Of a DNA stretch of 64,000 bases, positions 32,720 to 41,857 are shown piece by piece. Source of the DNA: Bugula neritina (lineage: Eukaryota; Bryozoa; Gymnolaemata; Cheilostomatida; Bugulidae). The stretch spans positions 14,344,642 to 14,408,641 of the forward strand of contig OZ037770.1 in assembly GCA_964035545.1 (NCBI GenBank), in the 5' to 3' direction. The position numbers were made by a program, and so were the translations under genes. Numbering within the stretch: the stretch's first letter is position 1; every line of letters starts with the position of its first letter. Below the pieces are notes generated by a model, which saw only the letters and a program-made list of their open reading frames with translations, did not search any database and was not told where the DNA came from.

Positions 32720-35240
32720 TTATACTCAACTCCTCAAAAATTAGCTGTAATAAACAAAATGCTAATCAATTACTTCGAATTATAAGTTTAGTATAACTAA
32801 ATTACGAGCTATAGCTTAGAGTAGAAGTCGAAATAAATGTGTTTAGTTTTCATCAAATCTAGATAAATTATTTTCATAATGGAAAATAAGGTGTACTACT
32901 CCCATGACCACTGTTATAACCTATTTCACATTATATTAAAATTGCATACAATTACAATGTTGCATTATAAACAAGTGGCCACTTGAACCTAATGTAATAC
33001 ACTGAATTCTCAACATAGATTGAGTTGGAGTAATTAGAACTGGTAAGATCTAGAAATATATGTTACTTATGTTTGGGAAGAGGGGGGGGGCTATTCCTCA
33101 TATTAATAAAAAGCCATGGCACTACAACTTTTTAAAGTTTCCTCACTTTAACTTCTTGAATATCACTTCAAAATTAGTAAAAGTTGATTTAAACTAACAT
33201 TATTGGTCAGTTTGTGATGGTTGATAATCAAAAGTAAAAACAACAGCAAGATCTTTATTGGATGATGCTGTATAGGAGCAAGAAAAGCAAGAAAATTTAA
33301 AAAACTAATAACTTAAGTATACCTACATATAATATATAAACATATTACACGTAATTGTTTTATTCACCTACTTATATTTTCTCCATTACCATTTACATTA
33401 TTAAACAAAGTTTCTATAACACTGCTATCACATGATTTAGTAAACACCCCTTTGTGACTCGGAAATCTTTCCACTCCTAGACAGTAAACTACTCACCCCC
33501 TGTTGAATCTCTCCACTTCTAGACAGTAAACTACTCACCCCCTGTTGAATCTCTCCACTCCTAGACAGTAAACTACTCACCCCCTGTTGAATCTCTCCAC
33601 TCCTAGACAGTAAACTACTCACCCCCTGTTGAATCTCTCCACTCCTAGACAGTAAACTACTCACCCCTGACAATGCCTTCAATCTGTTATGTAACAACAG
33701 CAAACAGCTGCTGCATAGCTCACAGCACGAAAGGCAGCAACTGAAGCTTTGAAAAAGAAGAAATCAAATAAATTTCATTGTGTGACATTGAAAGAGAATT
33801 ACAATGTATCCTTTCATGTGCGCTTCATGGATGCTAACACATTATGTATCTATCACCATCTCAGTATTACTATACTATTGATAATTATTGATTTACATTG
33901 CCACATGTATTTGATGTGAAATAAGCTGTCATGCATGCTAATTAAATAGAGTACTGCATCAGCCAATTGAGATCTAGCCTCAGCACCTACTGTAGACCGA
34001 CCCTAGGGTCCACACAGTGTGTATGCTGTTACGAGTTATGCGAGGTCAAATATTTTATTAATCCGAAGTTTGTTAATGTAATAGTTACTAATGCATATGT
34101 TAATTAGATTACGGTAGTTATGATGTGCTACTTTGTGAGTGGAACTGGCGCTGGTGCTGTACCATAGCAGAGTTTTGTGTTTCTAGCAAAGAGAGATTAT
34201 CTTAGTGTTTGGATTTTTCAAGCCCTTGTTAAAAAAATTCTTCTCTCCAAATGGACAACTTTGACATTTATAAACCAATAGCTCTATAAGCTGCAATCAT
34301 ATGAGTTAGCAATGTCGATGGACCAGCGTGGAGTAGACAACCCTTCACAACTGAATATGGTCATATTTACTATTTCAAATATAATTTGGTTTTAGAATCT
34401 ACTAAACTATGGTGAGGAAATTAAAGCTAATGAGCTGTTGCAGTGATTAGCAGGGAGAAATAACTCCATAATATTATTTAGCAACATGACTCGGGGCTTG
34501 ATAGGGTCAGCACCAAGAGACAAGTAAGGCAGCAAACATATTCTTTCACTGACCAATAGGATTGTTTAATTCTGTTACTGCGAAACAACCTTTCCATGAT
34601 CGTATTTCTGTCCAGCAAAATGAAACTGCTTATTCAAGGTATATTCTTAGAAACAATACAAACTTATTGCTTGTTTTTTGTAGCAAAGCATAAAAACATT
34701 GAGATTCAATTAAGTTTTTAGCAAATTTTAATCCACCTTTTGCTGAGCGTGCTCAAACAGGACTGTGACTAAAACTGAAAAAAGTCAAGCTTAAATTATT
34801 CCAATCATCACTGTGACAAGGGAAACATAGCTACATTCAAACTATAAACGCCGTTGTGTACAGAATAAAGAAGAAACACAACTGTGTACAGTAATTTCAT
34901 AAAGGAATGGTAGCTGTGAATTTTATTGTAAATGCTTGAAAAAATTAAAAATCATACTAAAAGCTTGATAAACACTAAAAACTTTAAAAAGGATCCAGAG
35001 GCAGTGCAAATTTAAAAAAAAATAGTTTTGTGATTGAAAAACTGTAAAATAATACAAAGCTACAGGATATTTACATGGAAAATAAAAATTCTTTTCTCAC
35101 ACTAATTTGTCATTTTGTCCAATTGAGAAGTAAACTATTTTATAGACTAGAGTTCTAGGAGTCAACACTACATTATAGTCTGAGAAATAGCTTGCCGAGT
35201 CATGGTCTAGTTGTATGTACCTTTGTACACGTACCTCAGA
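32720..35240. other. Intergenic, upstream of the GABA-B receptor gene
   Basis: Probable promoter and 5' UTR region of the receptor (minus strand) and downstream region of the MADF gene. It contains the 42-bp repeat at 33466-33668, an inverted repeat around AAACCTCC...GGAGGTTT (about 32430-32465, just inside the first intron side) and a G9 run near 33082. No other gene is seen. Confidence 0.5.
33466..33700 (-). repeat. 42-bp minisatellite with splice-like signals, possible 5' UTR exon end
   Basis: Five copies. On the minus strand each unit carries a donor-like GGGGTGAGTAG and an acceptor-like TACTGTCTAG, so a 22-nt mini-exon could be excised or retained per unit. It lies about 750 bp upstream of the receptor start codon. 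An untranslated first exon ending at GTCAGG|GGTGAG near 33667 is plausible but unproven. Confidence 0.6.
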
Positions 35241-36445
35241 CTACTGCTGGTAGGCGTTAGCTATTTCAGCCATTAGCTTCGCTTTGACGAAATTTCTTTT
35301 GCCTTGGGGAACATCTTCGAGCATCTCCAATAAGCAGCAGACAAAGTGGTACTCCGTCATGTTGATGAAATCCCTCTTAGACTCTGTACCAGCTGTAGGA
35401 GGGGCAGACGGTGTTGAGGCTGTAGGTGGTGACACCCGGTGTGAAAGTCTACAGAAGATACTTAGGCTACAAAACTCTTACAAGCTATCTCATTGGTTAG
35501 CAAACTCTTACAAGCTATCTCATTGCTGCGTTCCATTATTTTGTATTACGCAAATGGATGCATTTGTGGTTGTGGTTTTTATGAACTTATGGTTTCGGTT
35601 TATTCAATGCCACTGTTTTTAAAGATGGAATGAAAAATCCAGTCGCATAATGTAAAGCTTGGAAATGCAGCGGTTGTGCCCATTTCATCAGGTTATAAGA
35701 ACACAGGAGCGAGCGTGACACCAGCAAAGACACTGCAGGGATTCAAACCCACGACTTTGCGGAGCTCTTGCCGCCTGACTAGGGTTGCTCCTTCTTTTCT
35801 TAGAAACTTTCAGTGTAATACTAAACTTACATATGCTAAAGTAATACTATGGGAGTGCAGTATGATAAATAGAGAGGATTACTCCCGATAGTTGAGCTAA
35901 TATTGAGTTATATTTTTATACCTGTTTTGAGAAGTTGCCTTGCGTTCCGGAGCAGCTGGAGATCGAATCCTCGAGGTTTTAGAAAGCGAGCTGCTGGAGT
36001 GTGGCGACACAGCGCCACTTCTAGAAGAAACACTCCCGGGAGAGCGAGACCTTTTACCTGACTTCAATGTTGGAAGTTGACACGTAGACTTGGCTGCGTA
36101 GCCTTTTCGACCTTTTGAACCTGGTCACAGATAAGATGATGAACATAAAGAACCTCACTTTTTGATTTTATTTACTTATTGAAGCAATATAACAGCAATA
36201 CCAGTAGTAGCAACAGCAGTACTAGTAGTAGCAGCACTAGTAGTATTAGTAGCAACAGCAGTACTAGTAGTAGCAGCACTAGTAGTATTAGTAGCAACAG
36301 CAGTACTAGTAGTAGCAGTAGCAACAGCAGTATTAGTAGTAGCAGTAGCAGCAGTAGTAGTAGTAGTAGTACTAGAAGTAGTAGTAGTAGCAGCAGTAGC
36401 AGTAGTAGTAGTAGTAGTAGTAATAGTAGCAGTAGTAGTAGTAGC

Positions 36446-36476
<31 letters not shown>

Positions 36477-36550
36477 CTAGTAGTAGTAGTAGTAGCAGCA
36501 GTAGCAGTAGTAGTAGTAGTAGTAGTAATAGTAGCAGTAGCAGTAGTAGC

Positions 36551-36581
<31 letters not shown>

Positions 36582-36898
36582 CTAGAAGTAGTAGTAGTAG
36601 CAGCAGTAGCAGTAGTAGTAGTAGTAGTAGTAATAGTAGCAGTAGCAGTAGTAGCAGTAGTAGCAACAGCAGTACTAGTAGTAGCAGCACTAGTAGTATT
36701 AGTAGCAACAGCAGTACTAGTAGTAGCAGCACTAGTAGTATTAGTAGCAACAGCAGTACTAGTAGTAGCAGTAGCAACAGCAGTATTAGTAGTAGCAGTA
36801 GCAGCAGTAGTAGTAGTAGTAGTACTAGAAGTAGTAGTAGTAGCAGCAGTAGCAGTAGTAGTAGTAGTAGTAGTAATAGTAGCAGTAGTAGTAGTAGC

Positions 36899-36929
<31 letters not shown>

Positions 36930-38098
36930 CTAGTAGTAGTAGTAGTAGCAGCAGTAGCAGTAGTAGTAGTAGTAGTAGTAATAGTAGCAGTAGCAGTAGT
37001 AGCAGTAGTAGTAGTAGTAGTAGTAGTACTAGAAGTAGTAGTAGTAGCAGCAGTAGCAGTAGTAGTAGTAGTAGTAGTAATAGTAGCAGTAGCAGTAGTA
37101 GTAGTAGTACTAGTAGTAGTAGTAGTAGTAGTACTAGTAGTAGTAGTAGTACTAGTAGTAGTAGTAGTAGTAGTACTAGTAGTAGTAGTAGTACTAGTAG
37201 TAGTAGTAGCAGTAGAGTATTACGCCACCTGGTGCCTTCTTCTCCTGCCGGCCCGCCGATGGAGTAGACAGACATAGAACAGACAGCGTCTGTTTGTTCT
37301 GCAGAGGCTCTTCGTCAGACAGATCAAAATCCTCTAAAAGTCTAAAGCAAAGATACGGTAGCAAGAATCACTGATTGGACCAAAGCAGATAAATGAAAGT
37401 GAGGGAAAAATACTAGAGTTAAAATAATGTTTGACAAAAAATTAGGCAGTCTCTAAAAATTGTTTATATAAAACTCCTAGAAAAAAATAATGTATAGCTA
37501 CAAAGACTTGAGGCAAATAAACCTATTTATAATATAGTGTAGCGTAACCATAAATTTAGTTTCCACCACAGTAAAAACCTATAAAGGAGTAAATGCCAAA
37601 GTGAAAAGCACCTTGTTTTCTTAACAAGTACCTTGTTTTAGTAACAAGCACCTTGTCTCAGTGACAAGTAACTTTTTACAGTAACAAGTACCTTATTACA
37701 GTGACAAGTACCTTGTTTCGGTGACTGAATACATATATGGTTGATAAAAGGCCATGCTATCCATCCACATCCAAGTGCTACCACCAGTAGCAAACTCTTT
37801 TTTGTAAACCCTTCGCATCTTCTGCCAAGTTCTTCTGCAATCATCGACTGAAACAGATTCTACAACTTCAGGTACAGGAAAGACAAGAGTTCATAAAAAG
37901 CAGGAAACAGTAAGAGTATCTTGCAATGGCTGACGAACCTGACTCTCCGACAATATTAGCTACTTCCTGCCATAACTGCTGCCGTAACAAAATTTCCTTT
38001 CTCGACGGCCGGAGATCATCAGAATTGTACAAGTCAGGTCTTCTTTTTACATTTTCCAAAAGCAGTGATAGTTGGGATACATCATTGAATATTGGCAT
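35241..38098 (-). CDS. MADF domain protein with BESS-like C-terminus
   Basis: Five exons: 38098-37939, 37847-37712, 37341-37229, 36120-35922 and 35448-35241, with phases 1, 2, 1 and 2, giving 271 aa. The N-terminal 85 residues form a MADF (Myb/SANT-like DNA-binding) domain: VKRRPDLYN, LRQQLWQEVANIV, CRRTWQKMRRVYKKEF. A Ser/Arg/Lys-rich, probably disordered basic middle (SGKRSRSPGS) follows. The C-terminal 35 residues (YHFVCCLLEMLEDVPQGKR, then a helix) resemble a BESS protein-interaction motif. The family acts as sequence-specific transcription regulators in the nucleus. The start is set by an in-frame stop just upstream. Intron 2 begins in a row of repeated donors. Intron 3 is a 1-kb CTA/CTG repeat. 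Intron 4 holds a SINE-like element. No ortholog name can be given. Confidence 0.8.
35470..35525. repeat. 30-bp direct duplication near MADF exon 5 acceptor
   Basis: Two adjacent copies of CAAACTCTTACAAGCTATCT plus 10 bp, about 20 bp from the splice site at 35449. Confidence 0.85.
35640..35805 (-). repeat. tRNA-derived SINE-like element
   Basis: The minus strand reads GTCAGGCGGCAAGAGCTC, then AAGTCGTGGGTTTGAATCCC with a good B-box (35738-35750). The layout resembles tRNA-headed SINEs, with a tRNA-unrelated tail towards 35690. The A-box is degenerate. It lies in MADF intron 4. It differs from the tRNA-like pair near 2.6-2.9 kb. Confidence 0.45.
36184..37217. repeat. (AGT/AGC)n trinucleotide array, about 1.03 kb
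   Basis: Interrupted AGT, AGC, ACT and AAC triplets fill MADF intron 3 and stop 12 bp from the exon 3 donor. A block near 36208-36660 recurs near 36662-37110, so a higher-order duplication of about 450 bp is visible. The 360-codon polySer (plus) and polyLeu (minus) frames are artefacts. Confidence 0.95.
37601..37724 (-). repeat. 20-bp tandem repeat containing MADF exon 2 splice donor (about 6 copies)
   Basis: The minus-strand unit ACAAG|GTACTTGTTACTG repeats the exon 2 end and donor. Most copies keep a GTACTT or GTGCTT donor. Confidence 0.88.
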
Positions 38099-38389
38099 CT
38101 TCTCAGCCAACTAGTCTTTGGTGAAAACTTCAACTGAGAAACTGGATTGAAGCCTGCTCAAACAGTACAGATGTTTTTAAATGTACAATTAACCAGGCAA
38201 TGAAATCATTTCAAGTGAATGAGAATGTCATACAAAATCATAATCTGCAGTAATAGCTTATGGCCAATATTCACAATGATACCAATTGCATAAATCTAGT
38301 TCAATAGTTAGGTAAAATAATGATAGCTGCACATTGAATTTAATTAGTATAACTTTGAAATGGGACTTCAATTTAAACCTGACATTTAA
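38099..38389. other. Short spacer between MADF gene and retrotransposon
   Basis: Presumed promoter of the MADF gene, cut on the right by the 5'-truncated end of the retrotransposon, placed near 38390 only because coding similarity begins there. No other feature is seen. Confidence 0.4.
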
Positions 38390-40433
38390 AGCGTACAATG
38401 AGGTTGACCTTGGCAGCTTTCAGCACACTCTGCAGGAAATCAAACATAAACTCTCAGATTTAGATGATGTCAATGCAATGTGGGAGTTTTTCACAGCAGG
38501 TCTACGGGAAGCAGTTAATAAGTATGTTCCCAAGAAAACTCGGAGATCACCAAACGATGCTGAACCAATGTGGTTTAACCAGGATAGCCGGAAAATGGTT
38601 AAAAAGCAGCGTTCCCTATATAACAGATTTAAAAAGACAGGTGACCCTTTTGATCATAAGTTATATGCGCAGTACAGAAAGCAGGCAAAGAAAAATATGC
38701 GACAGCACAAGAAGGCATATTTAGAGTCACGCATATGCAAACCTCTGGCTGAAGGCAACTGCAGACCATTTTACAAACACCTAAAGGGTACGCGAACTAG
38801 TAAACAGCTCATTCGTCTAACCAAGCCAAACAACTCGTCCACAGATGATGCCGTGGAGTGTGCAGATATCCTAAATAACCACTTTCACAAGCAATTCAAC
38901 AGTGGACACCAGCTTCAAAAGCTACCAAAGACACATGCTAATGAACCCACGACCCATATTGAAATCGAGGGAGTGAAGAAGCTACTGGCAGGCCTTAAAA
39001 ATGGGAAAGCTCCAGGGCCAGACCAACTACGTAAAGCTGACCTTACAATTGATACACATCTGACTGCAGAATGCCTGACCCAGATCTATAACAAGTCCCT
39101 ACAGCATGGTGAACTCCCTGACAGTTGGAAATCTGCCAATGTCACCCCTATCTTCAAGAGTGGTGACAGGAGCTCTGCCAATAACTATAGGCCAATCTCC
39201 CTAACTAGCATTCCATGTAAGCTACTAGAGCACATTGTTCTTGGTATTTTACTAGAGAAAATAGATGGTTTCCTCCACAGCAGACAGCACGGCTTTAGAA
39301 AAGGGCTATCATGTGAGACACAACTCTGTGCCACCATGCATGATATTCTCAGTGCGGCAGATAAAGGCTTGAGCACTCATGCTGCGGTGCTTGACTTCAC
39401 AAAAGCCTTTGACAAGGTGCCGCATGCACTTCTAATGGAAAAAATCTCCAGGATCGGAACAATTGACACACATATACTTCACTGGATACATAACTTCCTT
39501 ACTGATAGGTCCCAGCGGGTGATACTTAATGGTAAGGTGTCAAGCAGTCTCCCAGTTTCGTCAGGGGTACCTCAGGGATCAGTTCTCGGGCCTGTGCTTT
39601 TCCTGATATTTATCAATGACCTTCCAAACGAGGTAGATTGCCCAGTCGCCCTATTTGCAGACGACACCTTAATGTACCAGACCATCACAAGCCAGCAGGA
39701 CACAGCCCGTTTTCAGCACAACCTGAACTCTTTGGACTCCTGGGCATGTAGGATGGGTATGTCTTTCAATGTGAAAAAAAGCAAGATCATCATCTTTAGT
39801 AACAAAAAATTCACACATAACTATTCACTTGGAGGCCAGACTCTCGCAGTTGTTGACCACGCGTTGTATCTTGGTGTCACAATACAATCAGACCTGAAGT
39901 TCGACATGCATATCCAGCAGAAATTACTCACAGCAAAACGACAACTCGGGATGATTAAAAGGGCACTGTATTGGGCACCAGAAAAGGCGAAGTTAATAGC
40001 ATACAAAGCCCTGTGTCGTCCTCACCTAGAATATGCTGCTGCTGTGTGGGACCCGAGCTCCAAGAAGGCTGTAGTAGATATTGAGCAAGTGCAAGAGCAG
40101 GCTGTGAGATTTGTGGCAGGTATTAAAGGCAGGGTTGGCTCAGATGAGGCAAGATCTAGGCTTGGATTAACCCCCCTGCAAAACAGGCGCAAAGACCTAC
40201 GACTTAGTCTCTTGATGCGGATCCTGGCCAAAGAGGAATATCATCCTTCACTCTCAAAGTCGTATGAACACCTCATCGATCAGCCCACTACATCAGTTAC
40301 CACCAGGTCCCAGTCAAATGGCATGCCCACCACTTTTAGAACTAACACCTCACTATTTCATGCCAGCTTCCTACCCAGAACAATACGTGATATGAAAATA
40401 ACATCAAATGCCGCTCACAGACAGGACTCATAA
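38334..40433 (+). CDS. Non-LTR retrotransposon reverse transcriptase (CR1/jockey-like)
   Basis: Uninterrupted frame of up to 699 codons; element-derived coding probably begins near 38394 (KAYNEVDLGSFQ). Residues about 20-210 are the linker found between endonuclease and RT in CR1/jockey elements. The RT domain follows: KNGKAPGPDQL, NNYRPISLTSIPCKLLEHIV, DFTKAFDKVPH, SGVPQGSVLGPVLFLIFINDLP, then the catalytic FADD (Asp codons 39660-39665). The thumb-like region ends AVWDPSSKKAV and SFLPRTIRDMK. The upstream AP endonuclease is missing, so this is a 5'-truncated copy that is dead on arrival but young enough to have no stop. Such enzymes prime reverse transcription of their own RNA at nicked chromosomal DNA. 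Confidence 0.93.
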   Translation: MNLISITLKWDFNLNLTFKAYNEVDLGSFQHTLQEIKHKLSDLDDVNAMWEFFTAGLREAVNKYVPKKTRRSPNDAEPMWFNQDSRKMVKKQRSLYNRFKKTGDPFDHKLYAQYRKQAKKNMRQHKKAYLESRICKPLAEGNCRPFYKHLKGTRTSKQLIRLTKPNNSSTDDAVECADILNNHFHKQFNSGHQLQKLPKTHANEPTTHIEIEGVKKLLAGLKNGKAPGPDQLRKADLTIDTHLTAECLTQIYNKSLQHGELPDSWKSANVTPIFKSGDRSSANNYRPISLTSIPCKLLEHIVLGILLEKIDGFLHSRQHGFRKGLSCETQLCATMHDILSAADKGLSTHAAVLDFTKAFDKVPHALLMEKISRIGTIDTHILHWIHNFLTDRSQRVILNGKVSSSLPVSSGVPQGSVLGPVLFLIFINDLPNEVDCPVALFADDTLMYQTITSQQDTARFQHNLNSLDSWACRMGMSFNVKKSKIIIFSNKKFTHNYSLGGQTLAVVDHALYLGVTIQSDLKFDMHIQQKLLTAKRQLGMIKRALYWAPEKAKLIAYKALCRPHLEYAAAVWDPSSKKAVVDIEQVQEQAVRFVAGIKGRVGSDEARSRLGLTPLQNRRKDLRLSLLMRILAKEEYHPSLSKSYEHLIDQPTTSVTTRSQSNGMPTTFRTNTSLFHASFLPRTIRDMKITSNAAHRQDS

Positions 40434-40600
40434 GGCCCTGTACTGGCACCAAAGTCTTAAAACAGAACTGCACTTATGCGATAAAAGTATTAACTACATT
40501 TAATAATTCTGTTCACCAAACGAGGCACGTCGCTTACACTAATATAGTGGTCTAACGTGATTGCATCTTCAAGTAAGTCAAGTAAGTCAAGTAACTACAT
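38390..40600 (+). mobile_element. 5'-truncated CR1/jockey-like non-LTR element
   Basis: Contains the RT frame, a short 3' UTR and a terminal short tandem repeat (three partial copies of AAGTAAGTC near 40571-40596) instead of poly(A), as in CR1/L2-type elements. The 5' end is truncated in the linker. Target-site duplications were not resolved. Confidence 0.7.
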
Positions 40601-41857
40601 TAATAACTTTTTATTAGCAATTTCTTACCCAGTCATGACAGAAACTTTTTCAACAAAATTAGCATGGAGCAACTAGCAATCAAATATGCTTTCAATGATT
40701 TAAGGAGTAAACTTTCATGAGCATTATATTATGGTTTTTAAGTAAACTCAAGATAAAGATTAGTCTTATAGTTATAGTTATTAAATTTATTGATTATAAT
40801 AATAACGATTGGCGCAAACTGAAAGTGAAACTGCGTCAAACTCCAGGTCAATCACAATGAGTATCAGTATCATTATGACTATCACTATCAGTAGGACCAT
40901 GAGTATGACTACAACTATTACTACTACTACTGTACTACTACTAGTAGACGTAGTAGTCGACGTAGCAGTCGCCGTCGCAGTAGTACTAGTAGTACTAGTA
41001 GTACTAGTAGTAGTACTAGTAGTAGTAGTAGTAGTACTAGTAGTAGTAGTACTAGTAGTAGTGTAGTAGTAGTACTAGTAGTAGTAGTAGTACTAGTAGT
41101 AGTACAACTCTCACTACAAGTAAAACTAAAATTAAAAGTAAAGGTAAGCAGTGTCGAATTTTTTCAACACATTTGAAACGAAACACAAATTATAATCCAT
41201 TATTATTAGATTTATTATATTGTGAGCTTGTGATACAGCTTATTAGTTATTAGTACTCACCATTCAAAAATTGATATTAGACGTCCAGAAACCACCTGAA
41301 GACAATCTCTTTTAAAATTCGATCACTTCACAATAATGTAGCCCTAACCTTAGCGAAGACCTGATCAAACTATCATAATACGAGCTATAGTTGCAGAGTT
41401 GTCGCCACGATTTTCCGTAGTAGACAACCCTGATTGCTTGCACATGAACACTTCAAATGTTTGTTGGGCAAGATATTAATAATGTAACTATTATTATTAA
41501 AATATTATATTATATTTATATTATAAATTCATTTTAAATGAGGTTGCGTGTTTATTAAATGCATATCATTTGAAAACACCAGTTTGGTTAAATAAAACAC
41601 AAACTAACTTCAAAAGTCTAGATAACAGAAAATATTGCACATAGCCTTAGAAGATGTCTCCCTCTTTTGTAGAAGAAAAATAATTAAAATGTAATTGTAT
41701 AAATAATTTAGCATGAAGTTGAATTCTGTGTCACTCTAAAATTGCGCTACAACGAATGACATTACAAAAATTGCTAGTAGAATTGGGCCCCGCACTATAT
41801 ATTTGATTTTATCTCACGAGTTGGTAAACTGACTGAATATGAGATACTAGTAACAGC
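40601..41857. other. Intergenic with simple-sequence islands; outer part of the LRR inverted duplication
   Basis: 40840-41110 holds hexamer-like ACTATC and GAGTAT words followed by an AGT/ACT triplet array (40920-41105). From about 41280 the sequence matches, in inverted orientation, the DNA downstream of the third LRR gene. No gene is seen. Confidence 0.6.
40920..41105. repeat. (AGT/ACT)n triplet array
   Basis: Mixture of ACT, AGT and GTC triplets, partly self-complementary (TACTAGTAGTACTAGTA). A shorter similar patch lies at 50545-50645. Confidence 0.9.

Noticed and set aside
36172-37275. Long polyLeu (minus) and polySer (plus) open frames
   Set aside because: They are translations of an AGT/AGC triplet array lying in an intron of the MADF gene; the MADF frame splices around it.
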